The notes below the pieces were generated by a model. It was not told where the DNA came from. It saw nothing but the letters and a program-made list of their open reading frames with translations, and did not search any database. Positions 1-11,855 of a stretch of DNA of 64,000 nucleotides are shown here, piece by piece. The stretch is from positions 312,219-376,218 of the forward strand of contig QVOM02000070.1 in the NCBI GenBank assembly GCA_003586115.2, in the 5' to 3' direction. This DNA is from Salvator merianae. Taxonomy: Eukaryota > Chordata > Lepidosauria > Squamata > Teiidae. Positions within the stretch are counted from its first letter, which is position 1, and each line of letters begins with the position of its first letter. The position numbers were made by a program, and so were the translations under genes.

Positions 1-204
1 CCATGCTTTTTTAAGATTTACCCAAGACTGTTGGGAGATTTCATCAAACGATTTGGAGCTGGGTCTCAGCAATACACTGATGATACACAGCTCTACCTCT
101 CAGTTTCATTGCAGTCAGGAAAAACTGACATGGTCCTGGTCAGTTTTCCAGAGGCAGTGATGGACTAGATGGGGCCCAACAGACTGAGATTCAGCCAAGA
201 CAAG

Positions 205-384
205 GGCCCTTTCTGCACTTGGCTTTATTCTGGATCATATCCCAGAACAGGGACCTGCTATCCGCATGCTAGTGGAGATTATAGCAGGCCCTGCATGGGG
301 CCTGCCATTGTTCCTACTAGCATGCAGATGGCAGCTCCCTGTTCCAGGATATCATCTGGTTTAAGGCTAAGTGCAGAAAGGGCC
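205..384. mobile_element. Palindromic MITE nested in the L2 LINE
   Basis: The ends are inverted repeats (GGCCCTTTCTGCAC / GTGCAGAAAGGGCC) and the arms stay complementary toward the centre. Flanks AAGACAAG and AAGATGAA match at 5 of 8, consistent with a decayed 8-bp target duplication. Relatives occur near 11856-12345, 30203-30335 and 33000-33110. Confidence 0.65.
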
Positions 385-410
385 AAGATGAAGGCCCTAT
401 GTGTCCCAGG

Positions 411-720
411 AAGAGATGTGCATGGACTTTTTTCATGTGTTGGGTTCACATCAAACCAAACAGGGGGTGCTTTGGTGCAATTTGAACCTTTTTGAACCCT
501 TTTTTTGGAACAGTTCAAATATGTTTTAAAAATCTATTTTTACACTGAAAAAAGCCCTTTTAAAGGGCTAAACAACATCAAACATTAACAGTTCAAACTG
601 AACTGTGTTCACAAACAGGTCCCTAGTTAAGTTCGAATTGAACCAGCCCTTTTTGAACAGGGACTGATTCAGTTTGATTCGAACTTTTTGAACAACTTGA
701 ACTGAATCTGCACATCTCTA
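411..720. mobile_element. GTTC-rich palindromic hAT-type MITE nested in the L2 LINE
   Basis: Ends read AAGAGATGTGC and GCACATCTCTA; the interior is full of TTGAAC/GTTCAA motifs in opposite orientations. Flanks GTCCCAGG (403-410) and GTCCTGGG (721-728) match at 6 of 8, as expected of an old hAT 8-bp target duplication. The LINE reading frame resumes on the right side. Confidence 0.7.
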
Positions 721-1560
721 GTCCTGGGTTCCCATGTCAAGGACGTAAGTCAACATCTGTTGCTGGATGGGGTTGTATTGCCCGGGAGAGATCAGGTTCA
801 AAGTTTGGGGATACTTTTGGACCCTCTTCTTTCACTTGAGGCCCATGTGGACAGGGTTGTGAAGAACATTTATGCCCAACTCAGGCTACCAAGGTAATGG
901 AAGCCTTTTCTTGACTGAGATTCTCTGGCCACCGTGATCCATGCCCTTCTGATCTCAAGATTAGAGTACTGCAGTGTGTTCTGCATGGGTCTGCCTTTGG
1001 AGATGATCCAGAAACTGGAGCTAGTTTTAAATACTGCAGCTGAGCTGCTAACTGGTGCCTCCTAATGCCCATATCACTCCAGTCCTTAAAGATCTATGCT
1101 GGCTAATGATTTGCTTCTGGGTCCAGTTCAACATTCTGATACTGATATTTAAAGCCCTTGGATCCCAAATTATCAGATGGATTGTCTCCTCCCATACAGC
1201 CCTGTCCACCATTTAAGATCATCTCCAGAAATTTTCCTAGAGGTTCCTTCACCTCTTCAAATTTATGGAGTTGCTACTAGAGATAGGGTTTTCTTGGTAG
1301 TGGCCCCAGGTTCTGGAACAATCTTCCTCCAGAGGTATGTCAGGCTCACACTTTGGATGTTTTCCAGCAACTCCTGAACATTATTACGATCTGGCTTTCA
1401 TTATTTAGTGGGATTCCTCTTTCCTTTTAACCACTTATTTTATATATGTATTATTATCTTGATGCCTTTATGGTTTTTATTCTTCATTTTTTCATTATGT
1501 TGTTCACCACATCAAGATATCTGTAGTTACGTGTTATAAAAATTCTAACAAACATAAACA

Positions 1561-2394
1561 TGGGAAAACCTCATTCTGGAAGGGTGCATGCTATGTGCCT
1601 TTGAGCAGAGGCAGCCTTTGAGAAAGATGGCCATATTTTTCTAGAATTTGCATTCTTGGACCTGTGTGACAAGCTACCCCCAGCGAATCTGAACAGGCTC
1701 CTGGTTGTAGGATTTATTTTCAGTTAACTCATTTTCTCAGAAAAGACCCCTGAAGGTTATGAGAAACCTCCAGCTTCCACAGCACATACAAGCCCAGCCC
1801 TCTGGGATCAGACCCAAGGGCCATCTAAATCCAGCCCTGTGTTTCCCATAGCAGCCAGACAGATGCCTCTAAGAAGCTATAAGCAGGGCATGAGCACAAA
1901 AGTGCCTCCAACTTGCAATTGCCAGGAACCAGGGCTCAGGTTGAACTCTGTCTCTGACCCAGAGAGCTACACAAAGCCAATGAGAAGAAGTACCAAGTGA
2001 ATTTGTCTCGTCGCCTTTTAACACCATCTGAGCTGTGACGCCAAGTTTTAAAAAGCAATTATTTGCCATTCCCAAACGATGCACCATCTGAAGAAACATG
2101 CATGTGTCGTTCCTTCAGCTGACACATCAAGTCCAGCACGCCTATCTTGAGAATGCTGCAAACGCAGTAGAAAAGATGAGCCGTTGTTTTTGCTGGTGTT
2201 TTAAGCAAGTAAATACTTCTAGGCAACTTTGGCCTACCGTTCTCATTACTTACTAACAGAAGCCTCTTACTCAATCACTTTTCCCTGCCCCAGAAATATC
2301 TTCAAGGTGTTCCTATCTATAATTGCCAGCTATCACCAAAGTCCATGCCAAAGCTCCAATATCTCTGATTCTTAACTCCACACGCTTCCGTACA
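1561..2394. other. No recognisable feature
   Basis: No gene, RNA gene or recognisable repeat was identified. The short open frames on the minus strand have no family signature. Confidence 0.4.
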
Positions 2395-2545
2395 CATTTT
2401 TAAAAGTAACTCAGAAGCAGCTTCGAGGTAGTAACATATAGGCACAAGTGTTCCCATCTCATCTTTAATCCCCATTAAAAGCCAGAGAATGCCCTTTGGA
2501 AGTGTGTTGTCTGCCCGTTAACGTGGATTAAGGCACTAGCATCCA
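2395..2545 (+). repeat. Interspersed repeat also present in LGI4 intron 1
   Basis: Shares a scattered but clear similarity with 27480-27620 (GAAGCAGC..GAGGT, a shared TGTTCCC, CCAGA.AATG, ACATGGATTAAG/ACGTGGATTAAGG). The family is not recognised. Confidence 0.45.
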
Positions 2546-2564
2546 GATGGGACTGCCTTTAAGC

Positions 2565-2853
2565 TAGAGATGTACAGGATCTGAAATTTAGTGGTTCGGT
2601 TCGAATCAAATCAATTTGCTTTGAACCATTTTTTCTAACTACAGGGTGATTCAGTTTGCATGCAAACCAAGCAAACCATAGCAAATCACCTTGGTTCACA
2701 ATGGCTTGATCGGTTTGCTAGAACACTCCTTGGTGCAGGTTCACTTAAAACCAATTTTTTCAAACTACAGGATGCTTCAGTTCAACGTGTCATATACAAA
2801 CCGCCCAGTTCACTGCCAACCACAAACCAACAGAACTAATTCAGCAATCTCTA
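2565..2853. mobile_element. GTTC-rich palindromic hAT-type MITE
   Basis: Begins TAGAGATGTAC and ends AATCTCTA, with GGTTCG/CGAACC-type motifs throughout. Flanking 8-mers CTTTAAGC (2557-2564) and CTTAAAGC (2854-2861) match at 7 of 8, supporting a hAT target duplication. Confidence 0.75.
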
Positions 2854-2861
2854 CTTAAAGC

Positions 2862-3559
2862 TGACTGAGCCTTTTTTTTCCATGCTAGAGAAGGCTTCAC
2901 CTGTTAAATTAAGCTTGCACCTACCTATGAAGAAAGCTGGGTCTTCACAGTTACTTTCCCAAGCCAAACAGGCAAAGCAATGCCCTTTGCCTACGCTTGG
3001 ATCCAGCTCCTATCATTGCTAGCCTGCTGAAGCCAACTACAAATCACTGACAACAGAGGGCCAGCAAAGTCGCCAGGTAGAAGAGCAAGGCCCATCTAAG
3101 CCCCTACTCCACCATGAAATTTCTTATCAGGACCAAAAGCATCTCTCACACACAGCGACAAAACCCCTGGTTTGCTTCACTGAGCAAAGTCTTGTCTGAG
3201 CTACTTGCGAGTCAGCAGAATATCCAAGCCACTACCTCCGGTGTCCTCTTGAACCCCAGATTGTTCCACACTCAAAAACCATTTTCTGATCCAGCCTAAT
3301 GGCAAAGAGGCGCATACAGGGTGAAAATAATAGCCCAGTCGCTCCTAGTTCCAGAGTTGCGGCAAGCCGTTCATATGACCCCTGCCCTGATCTTGACGCT
3401 GGCTGTCTTTGCCGCTATACCGCATTTTGCCAAGTATGTTTCTGAGCGGAGGCGGCAAATCCCGTCTTTGCACTGTTTTTCTTTCGTCAAAACGGAGAGG
3501 GTCTTGAGTGGGAAAAATCAGGAGCGAGACAAGTTGGACTAAGTGGCTCCTTCCAGCTT
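2862..3559. other. No recognisable feature
   Basis: Left shoulder of the CpG island. Nothing recognised on either strand. Confidence 0.4.
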
Positions 3560-4330
3560 CTTCTGACCTTCAGATTCCAGAGATTTGGATCTGAGCTCAC
3601 TTTTTAAATAATTCTCCAAGTTTACCCGAATTAGCACACCCGACGTGGCCCTGCACTTACTTCCCTGCGCGAAGTCCCTTCCGAAGCCGAGCGAACGCCT
3701 CCCGCGATCTCACGAAACGGGACACCCGCGCGCACGCCACCGGTTGCGCCTCGGTCGGTCCTCCACCTCCCCTTCTTGCCACGCGGTTCCGGGTCGGGAG
3801 CTCACCTCGCAGCGTGCGCCCCCCGCGGCAGGTCCAACCTGTGTGGCCGCCACAGCTGGCCAAAAGACCCGGCTCGAGCAGCTGCGGCGCCAGCAACAAT
3901 CCTGGCCGGACGCGAACTCGAGTGGGCGTGGGGCAGCACAAACAGGGACGCAGGAAGGCTGGGGCGGGCCCTAGAGAGCGGGAGGGGAAAGGGGGAAAGG
4001 CAGACCGGCGATCGGGTGGGGTGGCCGTAGGAAAGCCTTGCCGTAAGGGCGACTGCGTTTAGATAGGTACAGAAGCCGCGCGTCCAGCCGCGGGGTGTTC
4101 ACGCGCCATGCGGTTAAGGTGCCGCACCGTATTAAAGGGCGGCTGCGCGCCCCACGAGGCTCGCTCCACCACATTCAAAAATCGACACGGGTGGAGCGGG
4201 AGAGATTGCCAAAAATACCCCGCTGCTTACAAGGACGTTACTTAAAGCGACTCCTTAACGTGTACACAGGCGCACGCACCCTTCTGTCCCCGGGGCCGCA
4301 GCTTTGAAATGCGTTTGTGCGCGTCTCTGA
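3560..4330 (-). promoter_or_regulatory. CpG island; possible promoter of an unidentified leftward gene
   Basis: A compact GC- and CpG-rich block stands out from AT-rich surroundings. Read on the minus strand it contains two good splice-donor matches: GAG/GTGAGC near 3805 and GAA/GTAAGT near 3660. On the plus strand only weaker ones occur (TAG/GTACAG near 4065). This suggests 5' UTR exon(s) of a gene transcribed leftward out of the window. I could not recognise any coding exon to the left. The 94-aa minus-strand frame at 3657-3941 is arginine-rich GC-island noise. Confidence 0.45.
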
Positions 4331-4880
4331 AAAGGCGCTTGCTGGAGAGAGACTGTTTTTGACGTTTGTGTCTGTCAGCTACGCCTCTTGCACGCGGCCC
4401 TTCAGCTCCCCACGGTCCGCTTGGACCTCTCCCCTCCTTCTTGTAGCCCTCCTACTATCACCTCTTGCAGAGAGCAATGTAGAAGCGGATCTGACGGTTT
4501 CTGTTTTCCACTGGCTCCTGTTACTGGGCCGGGGGGGGGGGTTAGGAGGCAGACGGAGTGAGAGCCATGACAAAACACACGCACGCTCAATTTTAATCTA
4601 AAATTCAGCTGGAATGCTGATTACATGACTAAAATAGTTTCAAGTTAGCCGCAGCGCTACTAATATATAACAAAGCACATAACAATGTATCTTGCACAGT
4701 GAACCAAATACCAGTAAAATGCAAAGCAGGGGTATAGTTCAGGTTGAAGGGGCCCTCATTCAATGCACACTGAAACCAAAAAGATGTGCAGGATGCAAGA
4801 ATGAATACCAAGGTCAACAGCCAGACAAACAGGGTACATCTAGGCCAGCTGAAGTGGTTGTTGGGTTCTGGTTGGTTTGA
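4331..4880. other. Right shoulder of the CpG island; poly-G tract, otherwise nothing recognised
   Basis: Contains a run of G near 4531-4541 and a low-CpG stretch after 4570. No coding signature was found. Confidence 0.4.
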
Positions 4881-5465
4881 ACACAAGAGGAGCCCAGCAG
4901 GATCAGGTCACAGCTCACTTTGACCAGCATCCCTGTTTCACCCAGTGGCCAACCAGTTGCTTCTGAGCGTTCTCAAGCAGAAAACAAGGCAAAATCTTCA
5001 CCTGCTCTCAACTCCCTGCAACTGGCTTTTAGAGGCATTCTGACTGGAGGCAGTACCTAGGGATCCATTCTAATATCCATTGATACACCTGTCCTCCATG
5101 AATTTGTCTAACCATGTCTTAAAGCTGTTCGGGCTGGTTGCTGGCAGGACTTCTTCTGGTAGTAAATGCTATAGACTGATGACCCTCTGGGTGAGAAAAC
5201 CTCCTTGTCAGTCCTAACTCTCCTGCCCATAAGCTTCATAGAGTGTATCCTGGTTCTAGTGTTGAATAAGAAAAATATTTTTTCTCTTTCTTTCCACCTT
5301 TTCCACATGATGTATGATTTTATATACTTTAATCAAGGTCCCCTCTTAAACAACGTCTTTCAAGGCTGAAGAGGCTTAGATGTTGTAGCCTGGTTTCATA
5401 AGGAGAATATTCTAGCTCCTTGATCATTCCGGTTAGCATTTTCTTGCACTTTTTCCAGTTCCACC
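4880..5465 (-). mobile_element. CR1-like LINE 3' end
   Basis: The minus strand ends with the squamate-typical CTGATCC(T)GCTGGG motif that elsewhere in this window runs into a TTCTTATG tail. The body (for example the part complementary to TTTCAAGGCTGAAGAGG) resembles CR1 3' ends. Strongly similar to 63070-63545. Confidence 0.6.
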
Positions 5466-5629
5466 TTTTCCAGTTAATGAGTCTCTGGACAAAAATTGGT
5501 CAAGCCTAAAAATAGCTAAATGACTGAGGCGAAGGATTAAATTTGCATCGTTAAAAAAGGGAACTAGGAGCATGGAAGTTTGGTGAAAACCAGTAACTGG
5601 CTTGGCCCCAAAAGCTAGGTAAAGATGTC

Positions 5630-5785
5630 CTGCAGTCAAGCTTGACTCCTGGTGACAATATATATGGACTCAATCAGTTTTTGTTACAAAGACAGGGAAG
5701 CAGTTTCCCACTGACTTGTTTTAGAGAGATTTCATACATTGAATCACAACCATTTGCTTTTCAGGCAACTGCTCTGCCTACCCTT
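5630..5785 (-). mobile_element. Decayed tRNA-derived SINE-like fragment
   Basis: Contains TTGACTCCTGGTGAC, then GAAGCAGTTTCCCACTGAC and GCAACTGCTCTGCCTACCC, in the order seen in the better SINE copy at 54340-54530. It is heavily diverged, so the call is tentative. Confidence 0.35.
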
Positions 5786-6059
5786 ACAAGCAGCATTGGA
5801 GTTGGCCAATTGCATCCACGCCAACCTCTTAGGAAAGATACAGTGCCATTGCAGAAGACAGAGTAAATGAGGAGAAGATCCGGGAGAAGAAGTGAATGGG
5901 TTCTGGCTCCTGGGATCTGTGGACAGGAGGGAAGCCGAATGGTGACAGAATGGCAGCAATGGGTGGGGAGATATTTGACATAGTGGAAGGGCTGCAAACG
6001 CTCACAAGTGTCTGGGGGAGGTTGCAGCAATGGTGGAAAGGTCAAGCCACTTGGTTCAT

Positions 6060-6515
6060 TCCTCCTTCTGACCTGGCAACACCCTTCTTGCACAAGCAAA
6101 ATGAAAATGGAGAGACAGGTGGGATGCTTCTAAAGGCCATTTGCGGGGAGTCAAGAGCAGGTGAAGGTTTTGCTTCATCTTCTGCTTCAGATACCCAGAA
6201 GCAATTGGTGGGACACTGTGTGGGACAGGATGTTGGACTAGCTGGACTGTGGCCTGATCCAGCAGGATTTCTCATAATTCATGGAAGACAGGTATATCCA
6301 TGGCTACTAGAATGGATGCCTAGGTACTACCTCCTGGGTGGAGAGACAAGCAGGATGCCTCTAAAGGTCATTTGCAGGGAGCTGAGAGCAGGTGAAGGTT
6401 TTGCCTTTAACTTCTGCTTGAGAACCGCAGAAGTAATTGGTGGGCCACTGTGTGAGAAGGATGGTAGATTAGATGGGCTGTTGCCTGATTCAATAGGGGT
6501 CCTCTTATGTTCTTA
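6060..6515 (+). mobile_element. Two tandem CR1-like 3' ends
   Basis: Two related copies about 237 bp apart share GGATGC.TCTAAAGG.CATTTGC, AGAGCAGGTGAAGG and GGCCTGATCCAGCAGGATT-like ends. The second ends in a CTTATGTTCTTA tail. A 206-codon open frame across them is a by-product. Confidence 0.6.
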
Positions 6516-6639
6516 AAAGATTAATCCAGTACTGCAAATCCTCCCAGCCAGACCTTAAAGCAATGGTCTTCTCTGTGCCTTTCCCACTATAAATGTTACT
6601 ACAATCTTTTTAATGTCCAGGATCCTTGTGTGTTTATTT

Positions 6640-7135
6640 TCAATGGACAACAGAGGTGGATTACATCAGACCTTGAGAACAGTGGCTCAAAGACCCATTG
6701 ATGGATAGATCAGAACAAAGAAACCTCCAGAGATGGAGATTCTACAACCTCTATAAATAGAACGTCCCATTGCTGTATGACCCCCATTTTCAGAATATTT
6801 TCCCTTATATTCACCTGGAACCTAGGAAGCTATAACTTGTACCTATTATTTCTGTTGTTAGTATCTGCAGCTCTGGATAACAGTTTCTGACCGCCTTCCC
6901 TGTGGAATCCTTTTATGTTTCTGGATACTGATGTCATCTGTCCCTTCAGCCTTCTAACTACACAGCACCAGTTCCTTCAGTCTGTCCTCCTAGGTCACCT
7001 TCTAAATTCCCCGTGTCGTCTTTGTCTCTCTGAACTTATTCTGATCTGTCAATGACTTTCTTGGAGTGTGGTGCTGGGAACTGAACACAGTGTTCAATCA
7101 AATAGAATGAGTTGAATAGGATGTTGCATCAGTTC
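6640..7135 (-). mobile_element. Old CR1 LINE 3' region
   Basis: On the plus strand, motifs such as GAACTTATTCTGATCTGTC, CTTGGAGTGTGGTGCTGGGA and ACTGAACACAGTGTTC are the reverse complement of the CR1 3' region (CR1 reads GTGTTCAGTT.CCAGCACC). Diverged and truncated. Confidence 0.55.
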
Positions 7136-7690
7136 TGGAATTCAACAAGTTGACATAACTGAATCCATGTAAACAAAATCATTTCTGACCTCAGCGGCTA
7201 TGCACTGCACTCAGAACCAGGACAGCCTGTAATCGTTCAGAAGCACGTACCTGTGGCAGGCAGTGTGGGTTAGGGCAGCTGGAAGCCCTGCCCCCTTTGA
7301 AAGCCTGTTTGTGAGCTTCCGTGGAAGTCCATGTGAGATGGCAACACCCCAAAACAATCAAAATACAAAACCCAGTTCCTCTTCCCTGCCAAGTGTGTAG
7401 CTGGACTCATGGTGTGTTTTGCCTGCAAGGCAGGCAGAAGCAGGACCAGAATTTTCCTCCTAGGCAGCTTATCTCTTGTGTGCAGTTGTAAAACTTGTGG
7501 CTGCAAAGTGATTTCTTTTTTCATCTTGTCCATTCCCAAGAATTAGGCCAAACAGCTGTGGTGCCCAAGGAGGAGAAGCGAGGGAAAGGCAGCCAGGCTG
7601 CACTCTGACAAGAATGCCCGGGAGTGCAGTGTTTTGAAATGGTAGCTCCCAGAACAGACATGACCTTGAAATGACAAGGGGAAAATGGGA
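7136..7690. other. No recognisable feature
   Basis: Nothing beyond short open frames without family signatures. Confidence 0.4.
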
Positions 7691-7839
7691 TGCAGGAGAA
7701 CTTTACCCTTAAATGATCATGGAACGGTATCCTCCTGGAAGAACAGGAGAGAAAAAAGAGGAAGCCCTCTGGCTACGCCTGGGCCAGGAAAGGGGAAGAA
7801 TGGAACAATTATGCAGAACCCCAAAGTTCTCCTTCTAGA

Positions 7840-8470
7840 AAGGTTCTCTGGAAGTATGACTTTGGCTGCCTCCAGGTGGCAAGAGACAATCTGGGATCTA
7901 AACAGGATCCTGCCAGATGTGAGGAGCAATCCCCTGCTTGCCTCAACTTCTGAGAAACAGCTTTTGCAATCAGAGTGGTTGGGGCTACTGGAAGCCAGCC
8001 AAGTGCCCACCCCCTTCCTGTTGTTGTCTTTCATATGCTTGGCTGACTTCTAGCCCCGATCACCCTGATTGCTCTGATTGCAAAAGCTGTTCGCCAGATG
8101 CCAAGGTAAGCAGAGGTATTGCAGGAAACCCGCACTTACCTTATCTGGTGCTTGTTTCCATGATAGCGTAGCACGCACATCTGGCAATTTCAGTGGTACG
8201 AAATACCTGGAAGTGCATGATTGTCACCATGCTTGCATGCATGGCCACACATGTTCAGTGGTTGTTTTCAAGATGGCGGCTCCCAGCAGCAACATCCACA
8301 CAGGTAAGTCAATATCATTAATGTGGGAAAATGTGGGTTGGGAGTTCTTTTTCCTGCTATAGCGATGCCACAGGATATAGTTCCTATATCCTAGAGCTAC
8401 ATTGGGATTGCCAGGGTCATGTCTGGCAATCCCAAAATAATTCCAGGATACTCCTGGGTTTTATGCTTTG
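7840..8470. mobile_element. Palindromic MITE cluster
   Basis: The segment 7961-8010 is complementary to 8038-8092 (AAACAGCTTTTGCAATCAGA against TCTGATTGCAAAAGCTGTT). A second hairpin near 8395-8450 uses GGATTGCCAGG / TGGCAATCC. The same family recurs at 33120-33300 and 36540-37030. Confidence 0.55.
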
Positions 8471-8759
8471 TCTGGATGCAGCTTAAATCTAAATTGAGCA
8501 CAGCTGCTGAAAGATAATGACAAAGACGATGTTTGAACACTGAAAGATCTTGCTTGATTTTGTACTCATCAGTGAATTTTATATTGTTTTGTAATATTTT
8601 ATTCTATAGTGCCATTAAAAGGTCAGGATTAAACAAACAAGAAACAGTAATAAAAAGAACAAACAAAATACATAATAAAAACCAAATACAATTAACAATC
8701 CTAGATCACAGTAAAAAATTCATTGAATAATTTGGACTCTCCCCAAATTCCACCTAATC

Positions 8760-9150
8760 ATAAGAACCTGGGGGAGTGATCACCATCCTTGAACCCCAAT
8801 TGACCTGCTCATGCCTTAAGATCTGTAGATGAGGCCCTCCTGGTTGTACCACCACCTCCAGTAGCTAAAGGGATGGGTATATGGGATAGGGCCTTCTCAG
8901 TGGTAGCCCCCAGACTATGGAGTAATTTTCCCTTGAGATGCACCAGGCATCGTCACAATATACATGTAAAAAACTGGCAAAAATGCAGCAATTTGTCTTG
9001 GCCTTTGACTGAGCAAATAGCTTCCCCTCCCCAGTTTCAAAACTTGTTATTGTTTTTAGTGGGTTCTTTTTAATTTGGTTTTATTGTTGTAACCCTCCCT
9101 GAGACCTTTGGACATAGGGTGGGATAAAAATATAAACAAACAAACAAACA
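8760..9150 (+). mobile_element. L2-type LINE 3' end
   Basis: Contains GGGCCTTCTCAGTGGTAGCC, a motif of L2-type 3' ORF ends, then TAACCCTCCCTGAGACC and a GGGATAAAAATATAAACAAA tail. Similar in plan to 46655-47275. Confidence 0.55.
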
Positions 9151-11850
9151 TTCAGGTTCATCTTCAAGAACATGTGCAAATGATACACTCTAAAGATTGG
9201 TTCCAAAAGTTCCCCTTCTGCACATTTCCCCCCATGGCTGAATATGTGCAGTTCCCAGGATGGCGTTTTGACAAACTGTCCATTCGGCCACTTTTTGTCG
9301 GGTCCCGTGGGATGCCTCTGCAGCTGACCAAAGATGTACATGGCAAACGGTTTCAGACTTTTTGGCTCACTTTGTTGAGAATCATGTGGAATGCGTCTCC
9401 CGATCAACGCTGTACGTCACTGACAACCTGGGGACTTTAGGGATACATTGCTTTGGATTGACAACAACAGATGCAGAAGCAATCATGTGATCTGCCTTTT
9501 AGCCTGCAAACCTTCTCTGACCTTCTGCAGTCTTCCCCTTTCTCGGATTCCAAGGGATGGGCAATCCTCCTAAACAGTATTGCACTGATTACCGCATATC
9601 AGAGGGGAATACTAAGGACAGGCTGAATATATTCGTGCAAATGTAACTTCCACCTGAATTTTGTGCCCTTCCAGTTTCTGAGTCACCCTAAATCTGCTTG
9701 CGGGCAAGGGAGAAAAGCCATTTTGCTTTTTTGACCAGCATATCTCTTCTTGTTTTTAGCAGGCTCACGCTCTTCTGCAGAAGATCTGTACACACATACT
9801 GTTCAGATTTCATGCTTAAAATTTCTGAAATTGATCCAAAGTAACAATTGCTTCTTGCATTGCTTTTCATAATAGGATCATTCTGCTTATAAGCACATGA
9901 AAGATGAGGGTGATAGGGAAGATTTTTTTTTGTAAAAGCCCTTTTTACACACCCCGAGAATGATCATAAGGGACTGGTTAAACAATGTTAAAGGGATAAT
10001 TAATACGCTTCAGTGGCCTTGAGGATAAAGTTTGGTTTGCATCAGACTAGCAATATCCTCCCAATTAACAAGCTTATGACTGAGAGCACCATAAAGCTGC
10101 TAAGATTCCCACCTCAAATGCTAGCGTTCATTTTCTTTGACACAAGCTCAAATTCATCCCAGCGTTTAGGTCAGGCTTATGAGAATGTGATTGTTTTAAT
10201 CTCTGTGCAAAACATGCAGACCTCTCAGCTGAGATTATAGCCTCACACCGTGAAAAGTAAACTGCTTGTGAAAAGGCAGATCAGTCATGCTGGTTCTTCT
10301 CTCTGAACAGAGGCGTTTCTGCACTGAAAGGCCCGCGGTCGGAATCAGTGCGTCTGACACAGCCAGCACTCAGATCCCACCCACAGAAAGGCCTGGGCGG
10401 GATCGACTCACCCTGCAGCCTCAAAGTAGACACAGGCTTCAAGGTTGGACACCAAGGCCTCCGAGGGCTAGGAACCAATATTCCGAGCCTTGGAGTCATT
10501 AGGAAATTCATTTCAGGATCGTGCCATAGTGTATTGCTGAAATGCGTCTCCCAGTAGTCCCAGGCCTGGGAGGCATGCCTTCTGCACACCTCCTGTGTTC
10601 TGGATCAACCCTCTGGTACTGGCAGACCCAAGTAAATGTGTCTGCTGATGATATCAAACAGGCTTCCCTGATCGGCATCACACTCCAGCCAATGCAGCCA
10701 GAGCAGACCAATGGGGAATGTGCCCTCATAAGTTTGCATTAACAAGGTCCAGATGCTCACTGGACAGGCCTTTAATCCAAATTAAGGGTCTGTGCAGAAT
10801 GGACCAGTGCTTCCATCCCTTCAAAAAAGAACTTTCACGCTTTTGACAGACATTCAGTCAATATCATGTATGCCGTGTGTTCTGTACCTTGAGTTTAATT
10901 CACCAAGTAGCCAGTAGGGGGCAATCCATTTCCAGCAGTGCGGAACCACAGAAATTTACTAGAAAAGAGGAAGAAAGGTCTGTTTCTTTTAAGTACTGAT
11001 GTACAAAACTGGCCGGAATTGTTTCTAGGGTTGCCAACTTTTTCAGAGGTCTGTTTCTGTGCTCTTGTTGGCAGCCTGGAATGTGTGCAGAGCTACTCCT
11101 GACCTGAAGAGAAACTCATGTGAAATGTTTGACTTGTGTTATTGTGTAGCAGGAGACAGTGGCAGACACAGCAGCAGGACCAGTAGATCAGTTTGCAATC
11201 CCAGCTCATCGTTTTTTTCCTGTGCTAAAATGAAATGTATGGGAGGATGCACCTCTTTTTCACCCATCACGTAAACAGATTTGATCTGAGAAAAACACGT
11301 TAGTGCACTTCGTTTTGCAATGACATTTTCTGGCACAAGTCTTCTATCTGCTTCCAAACAGCTGTAAGAAGATTGCACATGACTTAGAAGATTGTTTTAA
11401 GCAGCAGTTAATAAACAGAACTGTTAAATAAACATAAAGACCACAACTATGGAGACGGACTCTAAAGTGTGCAATATCAGAATAGCTGTCCAAAATTTTG
11501 TCTTACATTTTATTCAATGCCGCACTTGACAGGTGTGTTTTAGGCATATATTGCCTTCCTTCAGGAGGCTGCTGGTGTTTACATGTTCCAGGAACCGTTT
11601 ACTATTCTCTTTTAAAACTGCTTTGCCCTAAAGTGGACAAAACTGGGATTTTCTTTTTTTGCTCTAGCTTTGCCCTAGCAATGCAGCAAGATTCTTGTTA
11701 GATCCAAAGGCACACAAGTGGGGCTTTTATTCTGAGCCAGTTTCAGAGTCGAGGTGCCTCCACATGGCAGAATGCAATGGCAAGATCTTCTTTAGATCCC
11801 GCAATAGTTTCTCACTGGACCTGCTAGAACAGCAGGAGGCAGTGCTGGGT
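9151..11850. other. Intergenic; nothing recognised
   Basis: No coding exon, RNA gene or clear repeat. A moderately GC-rich patch at about 10310-10480 has open frames on both strands but no protein signature. Confidence 0.4.
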
Positions 11851-11855
11851 CCTAG

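Larger units (their letters stand above)
1..1560 (+). mobile_element. L2-type LINE, 3' half of the reverse transcriptase, decayed
   Basis: Conceptual translation near 60-110 shows QYTDDTQLYLS, the RT catalytic box of L2/CR1-clade LINEs (usually YADD). Further on are EAHVDRVVKNIYAQLRLPR (about 840-895) and VIHALLISRLEYCSVF (about 938-985), matching the C-terminal L2 RT region. It has stops and frameshifts and is not functional. Two palindromic DNA transposons interrupt it (205-384 and 411-720). The A-rich end near 1550 is taken as its 3' end. Confidence 0.75.

Noticed and set aside
3657..4062. Overlapping Arg/Pro/Gly-rich frames in the CpG island
   Set aside because: Open frames are expected by chance in GC-rich DNA and appear in several frames at once.
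5896..6516. 206-codon open frame on the plus strand
   Set aside because: It runs through two tandem CR1-like repeat copies. The apparent internal repeat of the protein is the repeat itself.
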